Source: Prorocentrum cordatum
Taxonomy: Eukaryota > Sar > Dinophyceae > Prorocentrales > Prorocentraceae
Length of the DNA: 64,000 nt
Assembly: GCA_963575745.1 (NCBI GenBank)
Contig: CAUYUJ010018498.1
Location: forward strand, 110,155-174,154
Direction of reading: 5' to 3'
Positions 1-12,700 of this stretch are shown in pieces. Position numbers and translations under genes: made by a program. Position 1 is the first letter of the stretch, and every line of letters begins with the position of its first letter. Below the pieces are notes generated by a model. It was not told where the DNA came from, did no database searches, and saw only the letters and a program-made list of their open reading frames with translations.

Positions 1-2604
1 GTCGCCGATTGCAGCACGTTAATTTTCGGACCCAGGTATCGCACATCTTCCTAAAGTTGTCCAATCAGAAGTTTTCGGCCCCGACCCCGTGCCTACTGTC
101 TACACTGTAAATCCCCTGGCCCTTGGAAGCAAAGCTGAACCTCTTGCTTCGAGACGTTCTTGGAGTAGCCTATCTCCTGCGGCTCCTCAGACAACACCTC
201 ATCAGCCTGCTTCAGGACCTCTGAAGTGTGGGGAGGGGCAACGTGCACGCGGAATATTCCGTCGGCGTACAGGCAACATCCGACATCCGTTTGAAATTCA
301 TTCCATCAGGCCACAAGACCCGCCGCATAGAAATCAAGCTCCCTCAGCCTGCGCAGCCATTGCAGAATGGGTCTCGGACGCGTGCCCCGAAACAATTCCA
401 CGACGTAGGGGTCCCTCATGGTGCCACCCTCTCCCGTCTTGATGTACATCCCTCCTTCCACCGTATCCAACCAGATCACACTGGTTCGAACACGCTGTAT
501 ACAGAAATCAACATCCTGGGGTTCGGCGTGAAGTTCAACTGTGTGTTCAAGATCGGGCCAGGATCCACTCGCGGACGCATTCGTCATGCCCTTATAGGTG
601 CACGCAAACGAGTGCCCAGGCTGTCGTAACCTCCAGCGCAAGATTTGCGACACTAAATAGCATCTTCCCTACGCCTGCCTGGGCAGAAGCCGTGCTCGAT
701 CGCCATGGGAGGAACTCGAAGGAGGCCCAAGTAAAACGCTGTCCCCAAGGTCGGCCAGACGTGCACCGTTCGGCGGCCCATTGGGCCTGGCTTGGCGTAT
801 TTTCGAAGTTGGGCCCCCGAACTCACATGCCATCGCATCGGTGTACGATTGGCTGCACGGGTGCTGCGAAGTACTCCCTCAATACTCTTCCCAAACAGCT
901 TCATCTCAGGAACCTCACGCTGGTAACCTACACCCATGCCCTGGTTATCCATGTTGGCGACGGGGTCGAGGCACATCAACCAGATCTCCGCGGGCGTGTC
1001 CCTGACGGCACGACTCTTCTCCTACTCGCCGATCGAAAGTACTTAGTCATTCTCCACGGATTTTTCTGAGCCAACTCGCAGTCCTCTATAGAAACACAGG
1101 GGGGACACCTGCAGGACCGGTCTCCATCCATTCGTCAAAGTCGATCTTACATGCTGAAATCCCTCCCTGACTACCCTTCTTCCTCCAGTACTCCAGCAGC
1201 TCCTGCTCTGAGCAATGGCCGCCCCAGAGCAATCTCCCGTCGCGTCGTTTGGGTCCATACCTGCACTTAGCTGCTATCCTGGAAAGCCGCATCGCCTCCG
1301 CCATGCGCTGGGCCTGCCACGCCTCATCAACCTCATCCAAACGGGCGGCCCGCCGTTCTCGTTGAACATGTTGTCGCTGTCGTCGTAGTCGCTGGCTAAG
1401 TTTCTTCAGCTGCTCCTCACACTCGCGAAGTGCTGTAGAAGTCTCGCCCGTACCGAGACGGGAACGTCGAAGTCGAGCTCGCTCTCGTAGAAGTGCAGGA
1501 CGCTCTGCTGCCTCCTGTCTGTACGCAGGATCGTTGGACACCTGGTGACTGAATAGCTGTTGTCCTGCACCGACTAGCGTATCACCTAAATGTTTGAACA
1601 ACTCATCTAGCCGTCCGTGATTCAACAGCGCCCTCCAAGTGTCCACAATATCCGACAGACGTGTCTCCACCGCTTCTAAGAACTCAACTATCCGTTCACC
1701 TGTTCTCAAGCATTTCATGAGGCCATCCTGATTCCATCGCATCCTGATGTCGCGTCGGGGACTCGCGGACTCGGGATCAACCTCGAACTCCATGCCATGT
1801 AAAGTCCATGTAAACAGGAACGTCGGAATGCTTGTAGTCCGGCCCCTAGTCCGTGGAGTGGAGGAAATTTGTGTATCAGATCAATCACGCTGTCTGGGAC
1901 AAAGAATAGAACACTGCAGCTGCTATGTACAGTAATACCATAAAAAGTGTGCTCCAAATTCTGGCACCCTGAGTTGACTGAGAACATGTGCTGTCGCTCA
2001 TTCACCTGTCTGAAAGTCTATCCAGCACCCCCACGTCGTTGCTCTCGTGCTCTGCCTGGTCCCAAGGCCGTCGACTCTACTGAATCCCACTGTCCTGCCA
2101 CTCGGCGCAAGCCTCTCTCCGCCGTTTGGATCAACGTAGACCAACGGCGAGCAGCGGCAAGGCAGTCTCTGCAACATGCGTTCATACCATGTCGCCACAA
2201 CATGCACCGCCTCTTTTGTAGTGAGGGACCAAGCGAACATTCCGAGGCTGAGGCGGCAGATACATCACGATCGGGGCGAGGTCCACTGGCCACTTCTTGA
2301 TGCGGGCGGCCAAGGCGCTGCCTGCTGCGCACTTCGGGCTCGCCCACGTCTGGCACGCGTGCTGCTCTCTGACCTTCCTCCCCAGGACGATCGCGCAGCC
2401 CGTCGACTTGTTGGCATACTCTCCGTATCCTGCCTCAGCCTCAAGAGCGATCCGCTTCCCGATTCTGCGAGACAAGACCTCCTCCGCGCGCCCTGCGTCC
2501 CTGCGAGCAACACCCGATCCATGTTGCTGCAACTCATGGCTATCTCCTGCAGCCTCGAGCCCGTCACGAACATCGGGTTGAAGCCCAGTGCTCGCAACGC
2601 CCAT
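1..2604 (-). mobile_element. Decayed LINE-type retrotransposon: endonuclease (EEP) plus reverse transcriptase, cut by the window edge
   Basis: Read on the minus strand, conceptual pieces run in the order of a LINE ORF2. An endonuclease/exonuclease/phosphatase start lies near 2590-2450 (SRLQEIAMSC...DRVLLAGTQG). The EEP middle is at 2430-2200 (GYGEYANKSTGCAIVLG, then VMYLPPQPRN). A charged linker follows at 1793-1086 (235 codons open). Reverse transcriptase pieces lie at 979-653 (VWPTLGTAFYLGLL, RRRREDA), at 653-306 (QILRWRLRQPGHSF, DPYVVELF), and near 262-270 (LYADG where the catalytic YADD is expected). The pieces lie in different frames with stops between them, so the copy is dead; the second catalytic Asp is replaced by Gly. 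The 3' part continues beyond base 1. Similar EEP-RT elements are abundant in dinoflagellate genomes (family knowledge). Clade not determined. Confidence 0.8.
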
Positions 2605-2707
2605 TGGCCCACGGACCGCGCCATCACGTCTCCCGCGTGGCGCCTCGGCAGGTCACATGGGCTGCCGCGCCGCTGCCGCCCCTCGCGCACCTCGCGCCAG
2701 AGCGGCT

Positions 2708-2755
2708 GGAGGAGGAGGAGGAGGAGGAGGAGGAGGAGGAGGAGGAGGAGGAGGA
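2708..2755. repeat. (GGA)n microsatellite
   Basis: About 16 uninterrupted GGA triplets just beyond the 5' end of the LINE remnant. Poly-Glu, poly-Arg and poly-Leu ORFs across it are artefacts of the triplet run. Confidence 0.9.
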
Positions 2756-2994
2756 ACGCCGTGCCCCCTGCCCACAGCAGTGCCGTGCCGCGCCTCGCAC
2801 CGCTGCGGGCCGCACCGCTCGCCCCTCCGGCGCCCGCCTCCTCCTCTGCGCGGCTTCCTCGGCCGGCTGGCCGGCTCAGCGTCCAGCTCGGGGCGCGCGC
2901 CCGTCCTCGGGGCTGATCCCCCGCCGGTCCCCGAGGCACCCCGGGGGTAACGTTCGGGGGGGATTCGGAGACGAAGTAATGGCATGAACATGGG

Positions 2995-3116
2995 CTTCCG
3001 GAGTTCCTCGCGGATTTCTCGTATCTGCGCTCCAGCCTCCAGGCGGCGCCTCCGGCGCCGCCAGTAGGGGGGGGCTCTCAGCGCAGATCCAAGAGATCCG
3101 CGCGGACCTCCAAAAG
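2995..3116. mobile_element. Introner family 1, copy a
   Basis: Inverted ends: CTTCCGGAGTTCCTCGCGG at the left against CCGCGCGGACCTCCAAAAG at the right. The core is GC-rich with a GGCGGCGCCTCCGGCGCCGCC hairpin-like centre, split here as ggcggcgcc tccggcgccgcc. A pyrimidine/TG stretch ending in TGTTGCAG follows at once, which would serve as a 3' splice site. The same end sequences recur at 12992, 38851, 43626, 54877 and 57474. No recognised exon flanks this copy. Confidence 0.75.
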
Positions 3117-4190
3117 TTGATGCTGTTGCAGAGGGATGGGCTCAGGGGGAAGCTCGATGTTTTCGGGTGTTTTCGTCGGCTCTTTCTATGATTTTCCAGC
3201 CTCGGTGTGCGTTCCCGCAGCTGTGCCCCGCCGAGAGGCGTCGGGTGGTGCCCCCATCGTCCCGAAAGGCCGCCAGAGGCCCGAGCTATGGCTCGAAGGC
3301 CAGACCTCGAGCACCATCGGGGGAGTTGTAGGGTCAGGGGGGGGGGGGGTTGCGTCGCCCCCCAAGCGCCCATGAATCGCCCGATGGGGGCCCGATGGCC
3401 CCACCCATGCCCAGGACCGTGCGGACCTGCCCTCGGGGGCCCACCACCGTTCCAGAGGCGATGTATCGTCGATCGCAGCTCGATGTTCCCCCCCCCTGGG
3501 CCGGACCCCCCCCCAACGTTTCCCTCCGGCACCGCGGCGGCGAGGGCCGCCATCCACGCGAGCATTAGGCCCCCCTCGTTTCGGCGGCGCGCGCAGGGAG
3601 CAGAGGCGGCAGAGCTACCGACGCCGCTGCCCGTCCCGGAGGGCCTTCGTCGCCACGGCTGGATTCTCCTCGACATTTCTGGTCGGAGCGCATCCCGAGA
3701 GAGGTCCGGCGAGCAGCGGTATCGGCAGTGCTCTGTTCCCCCCCCCCCCCCAAAGGGTGGCGGGAGGGGGGGGCGGCCTTCGAATGGAGCGGGGGGGAGG
3801 GGCTTCTGAGAAGGCAGGGGCCCTCCTCCCAGGAGAAACGGAAGTACACTTGCACACGGTCGGGAACGTTTGCTTCGTCTTCTTCTTTCCCTTTTTCTTC
3901 TTCTTCTTCTACCCTTCGACCGGTGACCCCTGTTCTTCTTCTTTTCTCATTCGCATTACTTCCCCTTCTTCTGCTCTGTGACGGGCCCCGGAGGCTTCTG
4001 AGGCTCCCGAGGATCCCCTTTTCCAGAGTTCTGCAGGCCGTGGCGTGAGGGCCCCTGCCTCCCGGAAGGCCCCCTCCCCTCGCGCCGACCCGCCCCCCCT
4101 CCTGGGGCGCGCCGCCAGCCGTCGCCTCTGCCCGGACTGGACAGACGCCGCCGTGGCACCGCGCCGCGCCGCGGGGCCTGGGCCTCCGTC
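3117..4190. other. GC-rich spacer, no gene recognised
   Basis: Contains homopolymer G and C runs (near 3340 and 3730) and a TTC-rich stretch near 3885-3915. Several overlapping ORFs exist in all frames but none shows a domain or consistent composition. Nothing can be assigned. Confidence 0.5.
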
Positions 4191-4262
4191 GTTGTTTTTG
4201 TGTTGTTGTTGCTGTTGTCGTCGCTGCTGTTGGTGTTGATGTCGTTGCCGTTGCTACTGCTT

Positions 4263-4294
<32 letters not shown>

Positions 4295-4354
4295 GGTGTT
4301 GTTGTCGTCGTCGTTGCTGTTGTCGTTTTTGTTGTTGTTGTTGTTGTTGTTGTC

Positions 4355-4388
<34 letters not shown>

Positions 4389-4420
4389 CTGTTGTTGTTG
4401 CTTCGTTGTCGTTGCTTCGT
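4190..4420. repeat. (GTT/GTC)n imperfect triplet array
   Basis: Long run of GTTGTTGTT with GTC and GCT variants. The poly-Thr/poly-Leu ORFs crossing it (for example on the minus strand 3565-4644) are products of the array. A shorter related tract lies at 4660-4755. Confidence 0.9.
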
Positions 4421-4744
4421 TGTTGCTGCCTGTTTTGTTGGGAAAGGGGGGGCTGTTGTTGCTGTATCTTCTTCTGTGATGTTGGCAACTTTTTCCCGGT
4501 CCGCGGGCCCCAGGTGTCTCGACTCCGTTCCCCCGCGGGCCGTGGCGGCTCTTGTCCCGGGCAGTCTTTTCGTGGCCCCGGGCCCGGGGGAGCGGGCCCC
4601 GGGGGGCCGAGGTCGAGGAAGAGCGGGGGGATTGAACAGATCACGACGTCGGAGGTCAGGGTCCTCGTCGTCGTCGTCCTCCTCCTCCGTTGTTGTTGCC
4701 GCTGCTACTTTTGTTGTTGTGGTATTGTCGTCGTCGTTGTTGTT

Positions 4745-6139
4745 GCTGCTGAATAATCATGCCCAAAGAACATTTATGATTGATCCCCCTCCAGTAACCC
4801 ATGTATTGTTTCAGTGAAGTGCCAATCCAGGGGGCTCGCGCCCTTTTTCCACAAGGGAAAGTGAGGAGTCACCAAACTTGTTGTTGGTCCCCTGCTTACA
4901 ACAACAACAACGGCCCCCGCTTGGGATTCGCGCTATCGCTTGAGACTTCCTCGTGATTCATGCAGGACGCACGCTTCAGCAGCCCGCCTGCTCGACCTGG
5001 CCGCCTGGGCCCGCCTTCCTAACCCGCCCGTTTGGGTCTACCCGCCCGACCTGCCCGTCTGGTTCTGCCCACGTGTTCTCTACTCCTGCCCCCCCCTCCT
5101 GCTACTCTCTCTCTCTCTCTCGTGCTCCATCCTCCTCCCCCGCTTGTCGCTTCCTTCCATCCGCCTTCTTTTTCTCTGCCTCAGGGTCTGCGCAAAATGC
5201 ACGTTGCAGGTAAGAAAGATATACCCCAACGGGGGTACGGTCGAAGACGATGAGGGCGGGCATCGAGGGTTTAGGATATACTTGTTGACAGGCACGCGAG
5301 CAGATAGGAGCGAACGGCCTTAACATGATTGTCGATTTTTTCACGTCTGAAGAATAATTATTGTTGATTCTCCCCTCCAGTGACCACTGCATGTTTCAGT
5401 CGAAGTGCTTATCCTGGGGCTCACACCCGTAAGGGGAAGCGAGGTGTCACCAACCTGTGTTGTTGGCCCCCGGTTTCAAAAAACAGCGGCTACCGCTTCG
5501 TATTCCCTCACAATGTATTCCCCAGTCGCGCTCTCGCTTTGGATTTCCTTACAATTTATACAGAAATCGCGCTCTCGCGTGGGACCTCCTCGCAATTGAT
5601 TCAGACGCCGCGCCCTCGACACTCAGTAGTCACGCTCTCGTTGTGAACATCCTCACGATTTATGTGGGATTCGCGCTATCGCTTCAGACTTCCTCGCGAT
5701 TCATGCAGGGCGCACGCTTCAGCAACCCGCCTTCTCGACCTGGCCGCATGGGCCCGCCTGCTCGACTCACCCGCTCGGGTCTGCTGCCCCGATTTGTCTG
5801 TCTGGTTTTGCCACGTGTTTTCTGCTCCTGACCGCCCCCTCCTGCCTCTCTCTCTCTCTCTCTCTCTCTATTGTGCTCCATCCTCCTCCCTCCCCCCTTG
5901 TTCCTTGCTTCCGTCCGCCTTCTTCTCCCCTGCCTCAGCATGCACGCTGCAGGCAAGAAAGATTTACCCCTAATGGGGGTACGATCGCAGACGAGTCTGG
6001 TGGGCATCGAGTGTTTAGGAAATACTTGTTGACAGGCACGCGAGCAGATATTAGCTAACATAATTGTTGTTGGAGCTGTTGTTGATGTGGTTGTTGTGGT
6101 TGGTAATGGTGTTGTTGTTGTTGTTGTTGCCCTTGCTGT

Positions 6140-6209
<70 letters not shown>

Positions 6210-8876
6210 ATTATTATTGTTGTTGTGGTTGTTGAACTCTCACTTCTGATCTGAAGAACAATTATTGTTGATCCACCCCCCCACCGGTGCATATGTTTTC
6301 CTCGATCAAAGTGCGCCCCTCGACGCTCGCACCCTGTTTTTTGACAGGGAAAGTCTTGATGCTCAAACTGTGCCCCTGGCACCCAGATTGCAACAACAAC
6401 GGCTCCCGCTTGAGACTTCCTCAAAATTTAGCCAGGACCCCCGCTCCCACCCGAGACTTCCTCGTATTTTTTTCAGGAATCACGCTCTCGCTTGGGACTT
6501 CCTTACAACTTATTCAGGAATCGCTCTCCCAGCGCTCTGGAGTCGCGCTCTCGCTGGAGATTTGTTCGCAATTTACTGAAGAATAGCGCCCTTGTGTTGG
6601 CATTTCTTGCAATTTGCTCAAGCGCCGCTCTCCCAACAGCCAGGCACCCAGGAGTCGCGCCCTTTGTGGCCCCATGTGCATGCCCTTCGTGGCCCCGCTG
6701 ACGCCGTTTGTGGCCCCCTCACTGTCCTACGTGGCCCAGTTGCTACCCTCAGTGGCCCCATCGTTTCCTTCTGTGGCCCCGCATTGTCTGCCTTTCGTGC
6801 CCCCCGCTTGTTCGCGCTCTCCGTGGCCCCATACGCATTCCCTTCAGGTCCCCGCTGTCGCCCTTCGTGGCCTACTTCGTGTCCTTCGTGGCCCTGCTGT
6901 CGTTCTCTCTCGCTCTCGCTTTCGCTCGTCGTCGTCGTCGTTGTCGTCGCCGTCGTCGTCGACGTCGTCGTCGTCGTCGTGGTCGGTCCCCGATCCGTCC
7001 CTCTTTGGGTCGGGTCGACGGTCCGCGGCCTAGGGCCCGGCCTGCAGGGAAGAAAGGTAGACCCCCCAAAAGGGATTCGATCGAAGACGAAGAGGGCGGG
7101 TATGGAGGGTTTGGGAAATTCGCGCTATTGGACACTCGAGCAGATATGGGCGAGCAGTCTTAGAATGATTATTGTTGTTGTGTTTGTTGCTGTTGAATTT
7201 CAATGTCTGAAGCATACTTACGGTGGGAGGACGACGACACACTCAGACCTCTTCTCGTCGCGAACAAATTGTGCCGTTTTGTTAGCCGGCTTCAGCCTCC
7301 GAGGGCCAGTTCTGTCAACTGGCGACGCGGGGGGCAGAATTTCTGGGGCCCGCGACGTCGGATATCAGGGGGGAGGGGGACGACAACACCGGCTTCCGCC
7401 TGATACTTTCGCACAATTCATTCAGAAATTAAACTTTCGCGTGAGATTTCCTTGCGATCTACTCGGGAATAGGATGTCCTTGCGACCTATTCAGGAAACG
7501 CGGTTTCGCTTGAAACTCCTTCATAATTCATTCCGGCGCCGCCTCTCGATATTCAGGAAGCACGCTTTCGTTTTGGATTTCTTTTAGATTCGTTTGCGAG
7601 TTGCGCTTTCGCTAGAGGTTTCCTTGCGATTCGAACAAGATTCGCGCTTCAGCGACCCGCCCGCTCGACCTGCCCGTCGGGGCCCGCCCGCCCGACCCGC
7701 CCGTTAGGGACTGCAGTCGCCTCTCGCTGCCTTTCGCCCGCTCTCGATGCCTATAGCTGCCTGTGGTGGTTCCGCGGTCGCCTTCGCTCGCGCCCTTCGT
7801 GGCCCCGTTGCTGCCCTCAGTGGCCTAGTCGCTGCCATCCGTGGCCCTGCATTATATGCTCTTCGTGCCCCCCGCTCGCACGCGCCCGTCGTGTCCCCAT
7901 ATGCATGCCCTTCGTGGCCCCGCTGTCGTTCTTCGTGGCCCTCCCTCGCTGCCCTTCGCGGCCCCATTGCTGCCCTTGGTGGCCCCATTTCCCTCCGCCT
8001 CCGAGCTCCGACGCAGTCCGCGGGCGTCGGGGGCCCAGCGTGTCAAAAACAGGCCCGGTTCGGCGGGGCCTCGGGGGTCCGCATCCTCTTCGTCCTCTTT
8101 TTTTTGTTGTTCTCTCTCTCTCTCTCTCTTCTCTTTCTCTTTCTCTCGCGCTCTCCTTCTCTCGCTCTTTCCTTTCGCCTCCTTCCTCTCCCTCCCTCCC
8201 TCCCCGCTCCCTCCTCCCCCTCTCCCTCCCTCCCCCCCCTTGTCGTCGTCGTCGGCGTCCCCGGCCGCCCCCGCTTGGGCCCGCATGCCGCAGGGGGCCC
8301 AGCACGCCGGCCCGGCAGCCAGCGAGGCCGATCTTCCGTGTGACTGCCTCGCTGCATGCCGGGTGCCAGCCTGTCGGCCCTTCAGCGGTCTCCTCCCTTC
8401 TCCCCCTCGCTTCCTTCCTCCCGCCTCCCTTCCTCCGTCCCTCCCTCCTCCTCCTCCTCCTCCGCCCCGTCCTCCTCCTCTTCCTCTTCCTCGTCCTCTT
8501 CCTCGTCCGCAACCTCCTCGTCCTCCTCGTTCTCCTCTTCCTCCCCCTGGTCGTCGTCGTCGCCGCCGTTGTCGTCGTCGTCGTCGTCGTCGTCATCGTC
8601 GTCGTCGTCGTCTCCGTTGTCGGCGTCGTCGTCGTGGTCGGTCCCTTGTCCGTCCCTCTTGTCGTCGGGCGTCGGGCTGCCGCTGGTCAGCGTTGCCGCT
8701 GGCCAGGCCAATGGTCCTGGGCCGCCCCGCTGCTTGTCGGGGCCTGGCTTGTTGGGAAAAAACGTGTACCCCCCAAAGGGTGTACTACCGAAAACGAAGA
8801 GGGCGGGTAGATCGATGGTTTGGGAAATACGCGCCAAATGGCATTCGAGCAGATGAGAGCGAGCCGTCTTAAAATT
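4745..8876 (+). repeat. Composite tandem repeat, four units (about 4745-5323, 5340-6058, 6245-7162, 7165-8876)
   Basis: Each unit has the same order of modules. (i) A GAAGAAYAATTATTGTTGAT-like head followed by CCTCCAGTGACC. (ii) A minisatellite of roughly 45 bp built on CGCGCTCTCGCTTGGGACTT and CCTCGCGATTCAT. (iii) A block with CGACCCGCCCGCTCGACCTG. (iv) A CT-rich tract. (v) A conserved tail of about 125 bp containing CGATCGAAGACGA and GGGTTTGGGATATAC and ending AGCGAACAGCCTTAA. Units 3 and 4 also hold GTGGCCCC minisatellites (6660-6900, 7790-7985) and longer TC/TCG tracts. The family recurs at 60640-62492. Confidence 0.8.
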
Positions 8877-9746
8877 ATTGTTGTTGTTGGTGTTGTTGTT
8901 GCTGTTGTTGTTGCTGTTGTTGTGCTTAGTTTTAAGTTTTAAGAGAAAGCTCTGCATCATGTTTCGTCGTCTCACGCTTCCCCCCTCCTTCCCCACCCTT
9001 CCTTCTCTTCGCATTCCTCTTCCGCCTCCTCCTCATCCTCGCTCGCCCCCCCCATCCTGCTCGCCTGCCCTTTTTTTTCCCTGCTTGCTCCTCCTGCTGG
9101 TTCTTATTATTATCATTCTCCTCTTCCTTCTGCTGCATCCACTTCCCGTGGGTTTTTCCCTGGAAGGCGCATGTGTTGTCTCGCTCGGTATGCCGATCCG
9201 AGATCGAAGGCCCCAGAGAAACCTCGCTTTCGAGGGTTCGAGAGGCGAGAGGACTGTCACCGCGTTCTTGGCGGTAGCTGGCTGAAAACCCGCGGAAGCT
9301 GCCACGAATAAGAGACAAAGGCCGTCGTGCCGTCGGAAGCCGACAGACGGTCGGCGGGATTATTAGAATGCAGCCCCCCAGACATGTCAGCATTCTGGAC
9401 TTCGGGGCTCCAGAACGGTTCAGATGGGCCCCAGGGCGTCCCCAGCTCGACCTATCACGAGGGTGGCCACCATGTTTTCGATGCGAGGCTGGTGTGGCTT
9501 CATGGGCGGTGCGATCAGTCCGATGTCAACTTGAATCTCGACTCGGCCCTGATGCCGATCCGTCCGTCCTTCCATTCCTTGAAGTGACCAGTCCGACATC
9601 TCATGCGCGCCTTTGTCAGCCGTTATCGTTCAGGCATTCTTGACATCCTGTCTCAGGGCCCTTGTCAGAGCCAGATGAGCGTGGTTCCTGGCGGCAAGAG
9701 CTCCGTAACGCTGCTTGGTGGCCCGGCCGCGCCGGCGCAGAGGGTG
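8877..9746. other. Spacer upstream of folE2, no gene recognised
   Basis: Starts with a short GTT array (8877-8925) and pyrimidine-rich DNA to about 9150. The segment 9300-9746 is of mixed composition with short open frames. The folE2 reading frame stays open upstream to 9603, but that extension has no similarity to the family, so it may be 5' UTR, a targeting extension or intron. Confidence 0.5.
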
Positions 9747-12700
9747 ATGCCAGACGTGGGCTCGGAGAGCGCCAGCATCGGCGGCGTGCTCGACCGGGTC
9801 GGCATGTCGGGCATAGAGGTTCCTATCCGCGCGCCCGGGCAGAGCGGTGGTGCCGCGATCTTTGGGCGCGCCGACGCCTACGTGGACCTAGTCGACCCCG
9901 ACGCCAAGGGCATCCACATGTCGCGGCTGTACAGGCAGCTGATGGCGGAGCTGCAGGTCGTGGCGCGGAGGACACATCCGTAGCCGCGGTCTCGCGGGCG
10001 GGGCCCCTGGGACGCGACCCCGCGGATGCGGGGCGCTTTTTCCCGGATGCCCCGCGCGGAAGGTCCCCATGCGACCGTATATCCACGGGATCGTGCCCCG
10101 GAGTCCAAGCCGCGAGGTCGCTGATATGGATACGTTCGCCGCTCGTGAGCAGGCTACCGAGCTGAGCATGGCGCTCCTCCAGAAGCTGCTGCGGGGCTTC
10201 GTCGAGTCCCATGTGGGCATCTCGCGTCTGGCGCAGGTCCGCCTGGCCTTCGAACTGCCCATCGAGCGCCCCAGCCTCCGGAGCGGCAACTTCGGCTGGC
10301 GCGCCTACCCCGTGGAGGTGGACGCCGTCTTGGATGACGGAGGCGGGGCCGATGTCGAACCGATCGATCTGATCCGATACCGATTTCGGCCAGCCTGATC
10401 CGATCTGATTCCGATGTTCCCTGGCATGCAACGTCTTGAACAGACACAGGACGGGAGATCTTCTGCGGTCTCGGCCTCTGGGGGCCCTCGCAGGACTGCG
10501 GGGCCATGTGACAACGATTCAGGACGAGATGCTTGCCCTGGGGAAAGGGTCGGGCCTTCCAGGGACTGCGCATTGAAACAATCAAGACGTCGCATGTTTG
10601 GGTTTCGACGATCCGATGCGTCCCGATGTTTGCATGGTGCTTCTGGGCGCAGCCGAAGCGATTTGGCTTGGACTCTGCCGCTCCGAAGTACGGCCCGATG
10701 CGACGCGTGTTCCGACCCGATCTCGTGTGTCGATGCGATTCTGGCTGCTCCCGCGGAGGCCTTCGATTGGAGGGTGAAAGAGGGGGTCTGCAAAAGGGGG
10801 TCTTCAATGGGGGCTGAATGGCCCATGTATGCTCAATGTATCGCTCATGTATGTGATCGGGTACGATTGGCATCCAATGTTGGCGGTCATTGAGGGCCAG
10901 TCGTTCGTGCCCGCGCGTTGCCCGCGCGGGCACGCGCGCCGTCCAGCCATTATCGTTCATGCGTGCAGGCGTTCTTGCATATGGCGCGTGGGGCGGCGAA
11001 GTGGAGTGCAAGTGTGTCTTGATTGTGCGATTGATGGTCGCGTATGTTCCGAAACGATGACTTATCGACCCCCAAGACAGATTTGGAATGGGTCCCGCGT
11101 TTCTCCCAAAATGTGAATTCACATTTTCCTTTTTCCCAAAATGTGAATTCACATTTTCCTTCTTCCCGAAATGTGAATTCACATTCTGGCCCCTTCTGAA
11201 AGACTCCTACACAAAATTCCAAAATGTTAATTCACGTTTTCCTGTTTCCCAAAATGTAAATTCACATTTCTCTTTTGCCCAAAAATTTGAATTCACATTT
11301 TGCTTTTCCCCACAATGTGAATTCACATTTTGCCCTGGCCTTCAAGGTCCCCAAAACTGAGGCGCAGCGTTCCGCATGTCAGATTGGCGGGGGAGATTTC
11401 GACACTCACCTGACCGGTTTCGTTTGTTCCAGCCTTTTCTTTTTGCGCCCTCAGCGCACATTGCCTTCGTCGCCTTTCCCGAGCCCCCCGCCCCCTTGCT
11501 TCCTTTCCCCTCAAGTCTCGCGCATGGGTGCAGGCGGGGAGCTCCAATTGGTTCCCCCGCCGAATACAGCAATCGAGGATGTATCGCCCATTCATGGTCC
11601 ATAAAGACATCATTGCCGGGACCCTGCGCCCGGCTCCCACTTTCACCCTCCAGTTCGAGCGGGGCTGGGACCGGGACGAACCGCTCCAGGGTGCCCAGGA
11701 ACGCTTTGAGAGCGTCCTAGAGCGCTTTGGGAAGGCCGCGGCGCCCGATGCTTCCTCCAGAAGCGCTGGATTTCAGAGGCTGGGGCACGCTCGGTACACG
11801 TTGTCAGCGCCGTCACGCCGGATTTCAGATATCCCAGATTTTCAGAAGGCCAGATGGTCATGATAGCGATACTTTCCAAGATTTCCAGGAATTTCACGTG
11901 GGTTGCAGAACCGAGGGCCGCTAGATACTCCAGAAGTCACGAACTGTATCTTGAGCCAATCGTACCATGACATTTTTCTCGCCCCAGATCTGGAGAGGCT
12001 TTTTTCCCCTGGCGATGACGGGCGTTTCCAGGGGGCGGGGAGGGGGGAGGGGGGGTGGAGGGGGCCGGTCACGTTACGATTCTCGCCAGCGCCGTTTGGG
12101 GAATGCTTCCGGAATGGCTACTTCCCGTGCGGCGCCGGCGCGAATCCTGACGTGACCAGGGGGGCAGGGAGGAGGGGGGGGGGCGGGGCTGGCCACGGAC
12201 GATGGTGACGCGAGTGCTGAAGAGCGTGCTCCCCCGTCTCAGGCCTGCGGGTCTGGCTGACGGTGTCGGTGACGTACTCCAGCACCTGCCCCTGCTCCGC
12301 GGCGCTCGCGAGGCTCGGCGGCGAGCCCCAGGGGGGGAAGGGGCGGGCCTTCTCGCGAGTCTCGGCCGGCCCCCGACCTTCTGAGAAGTTCTCTGAGCCT
12401 CCCCCGAGGACACAGATCACTCCTCAGAAGGCGCGAGGGCCTCTGAGAAGTCCCGCCGCCTTTGCGAAGGCCTTCTCCTTCTCATTTCCCCCCCTGCTCG
12501 GCGGCGCTCGCGAGGCAGCTGATCCAGGAGCGCTTCCTGGCAGATTTCGCGGGCCGCGGCGGCGTGTCCACGGACGAGGCTCGGACGGCGCCTTGCCGTG
12601 CACCGGCACCAGTCCGGGTCGGGCCCTTTCTGTTTGACGAAGAAACGTCGTACACGAGCGCGCCCTCGAGGGCGCGAAGACATTCGCGGTTCGCGCTTCG

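Noticed and set aside
11107-11333. CRISPR-like array
   Set aside because: Palindromic repeats with short, similar linkers of 10-17 bp instead of unique spacers, in an intron of a eukaryotic gene, with no cas genes.
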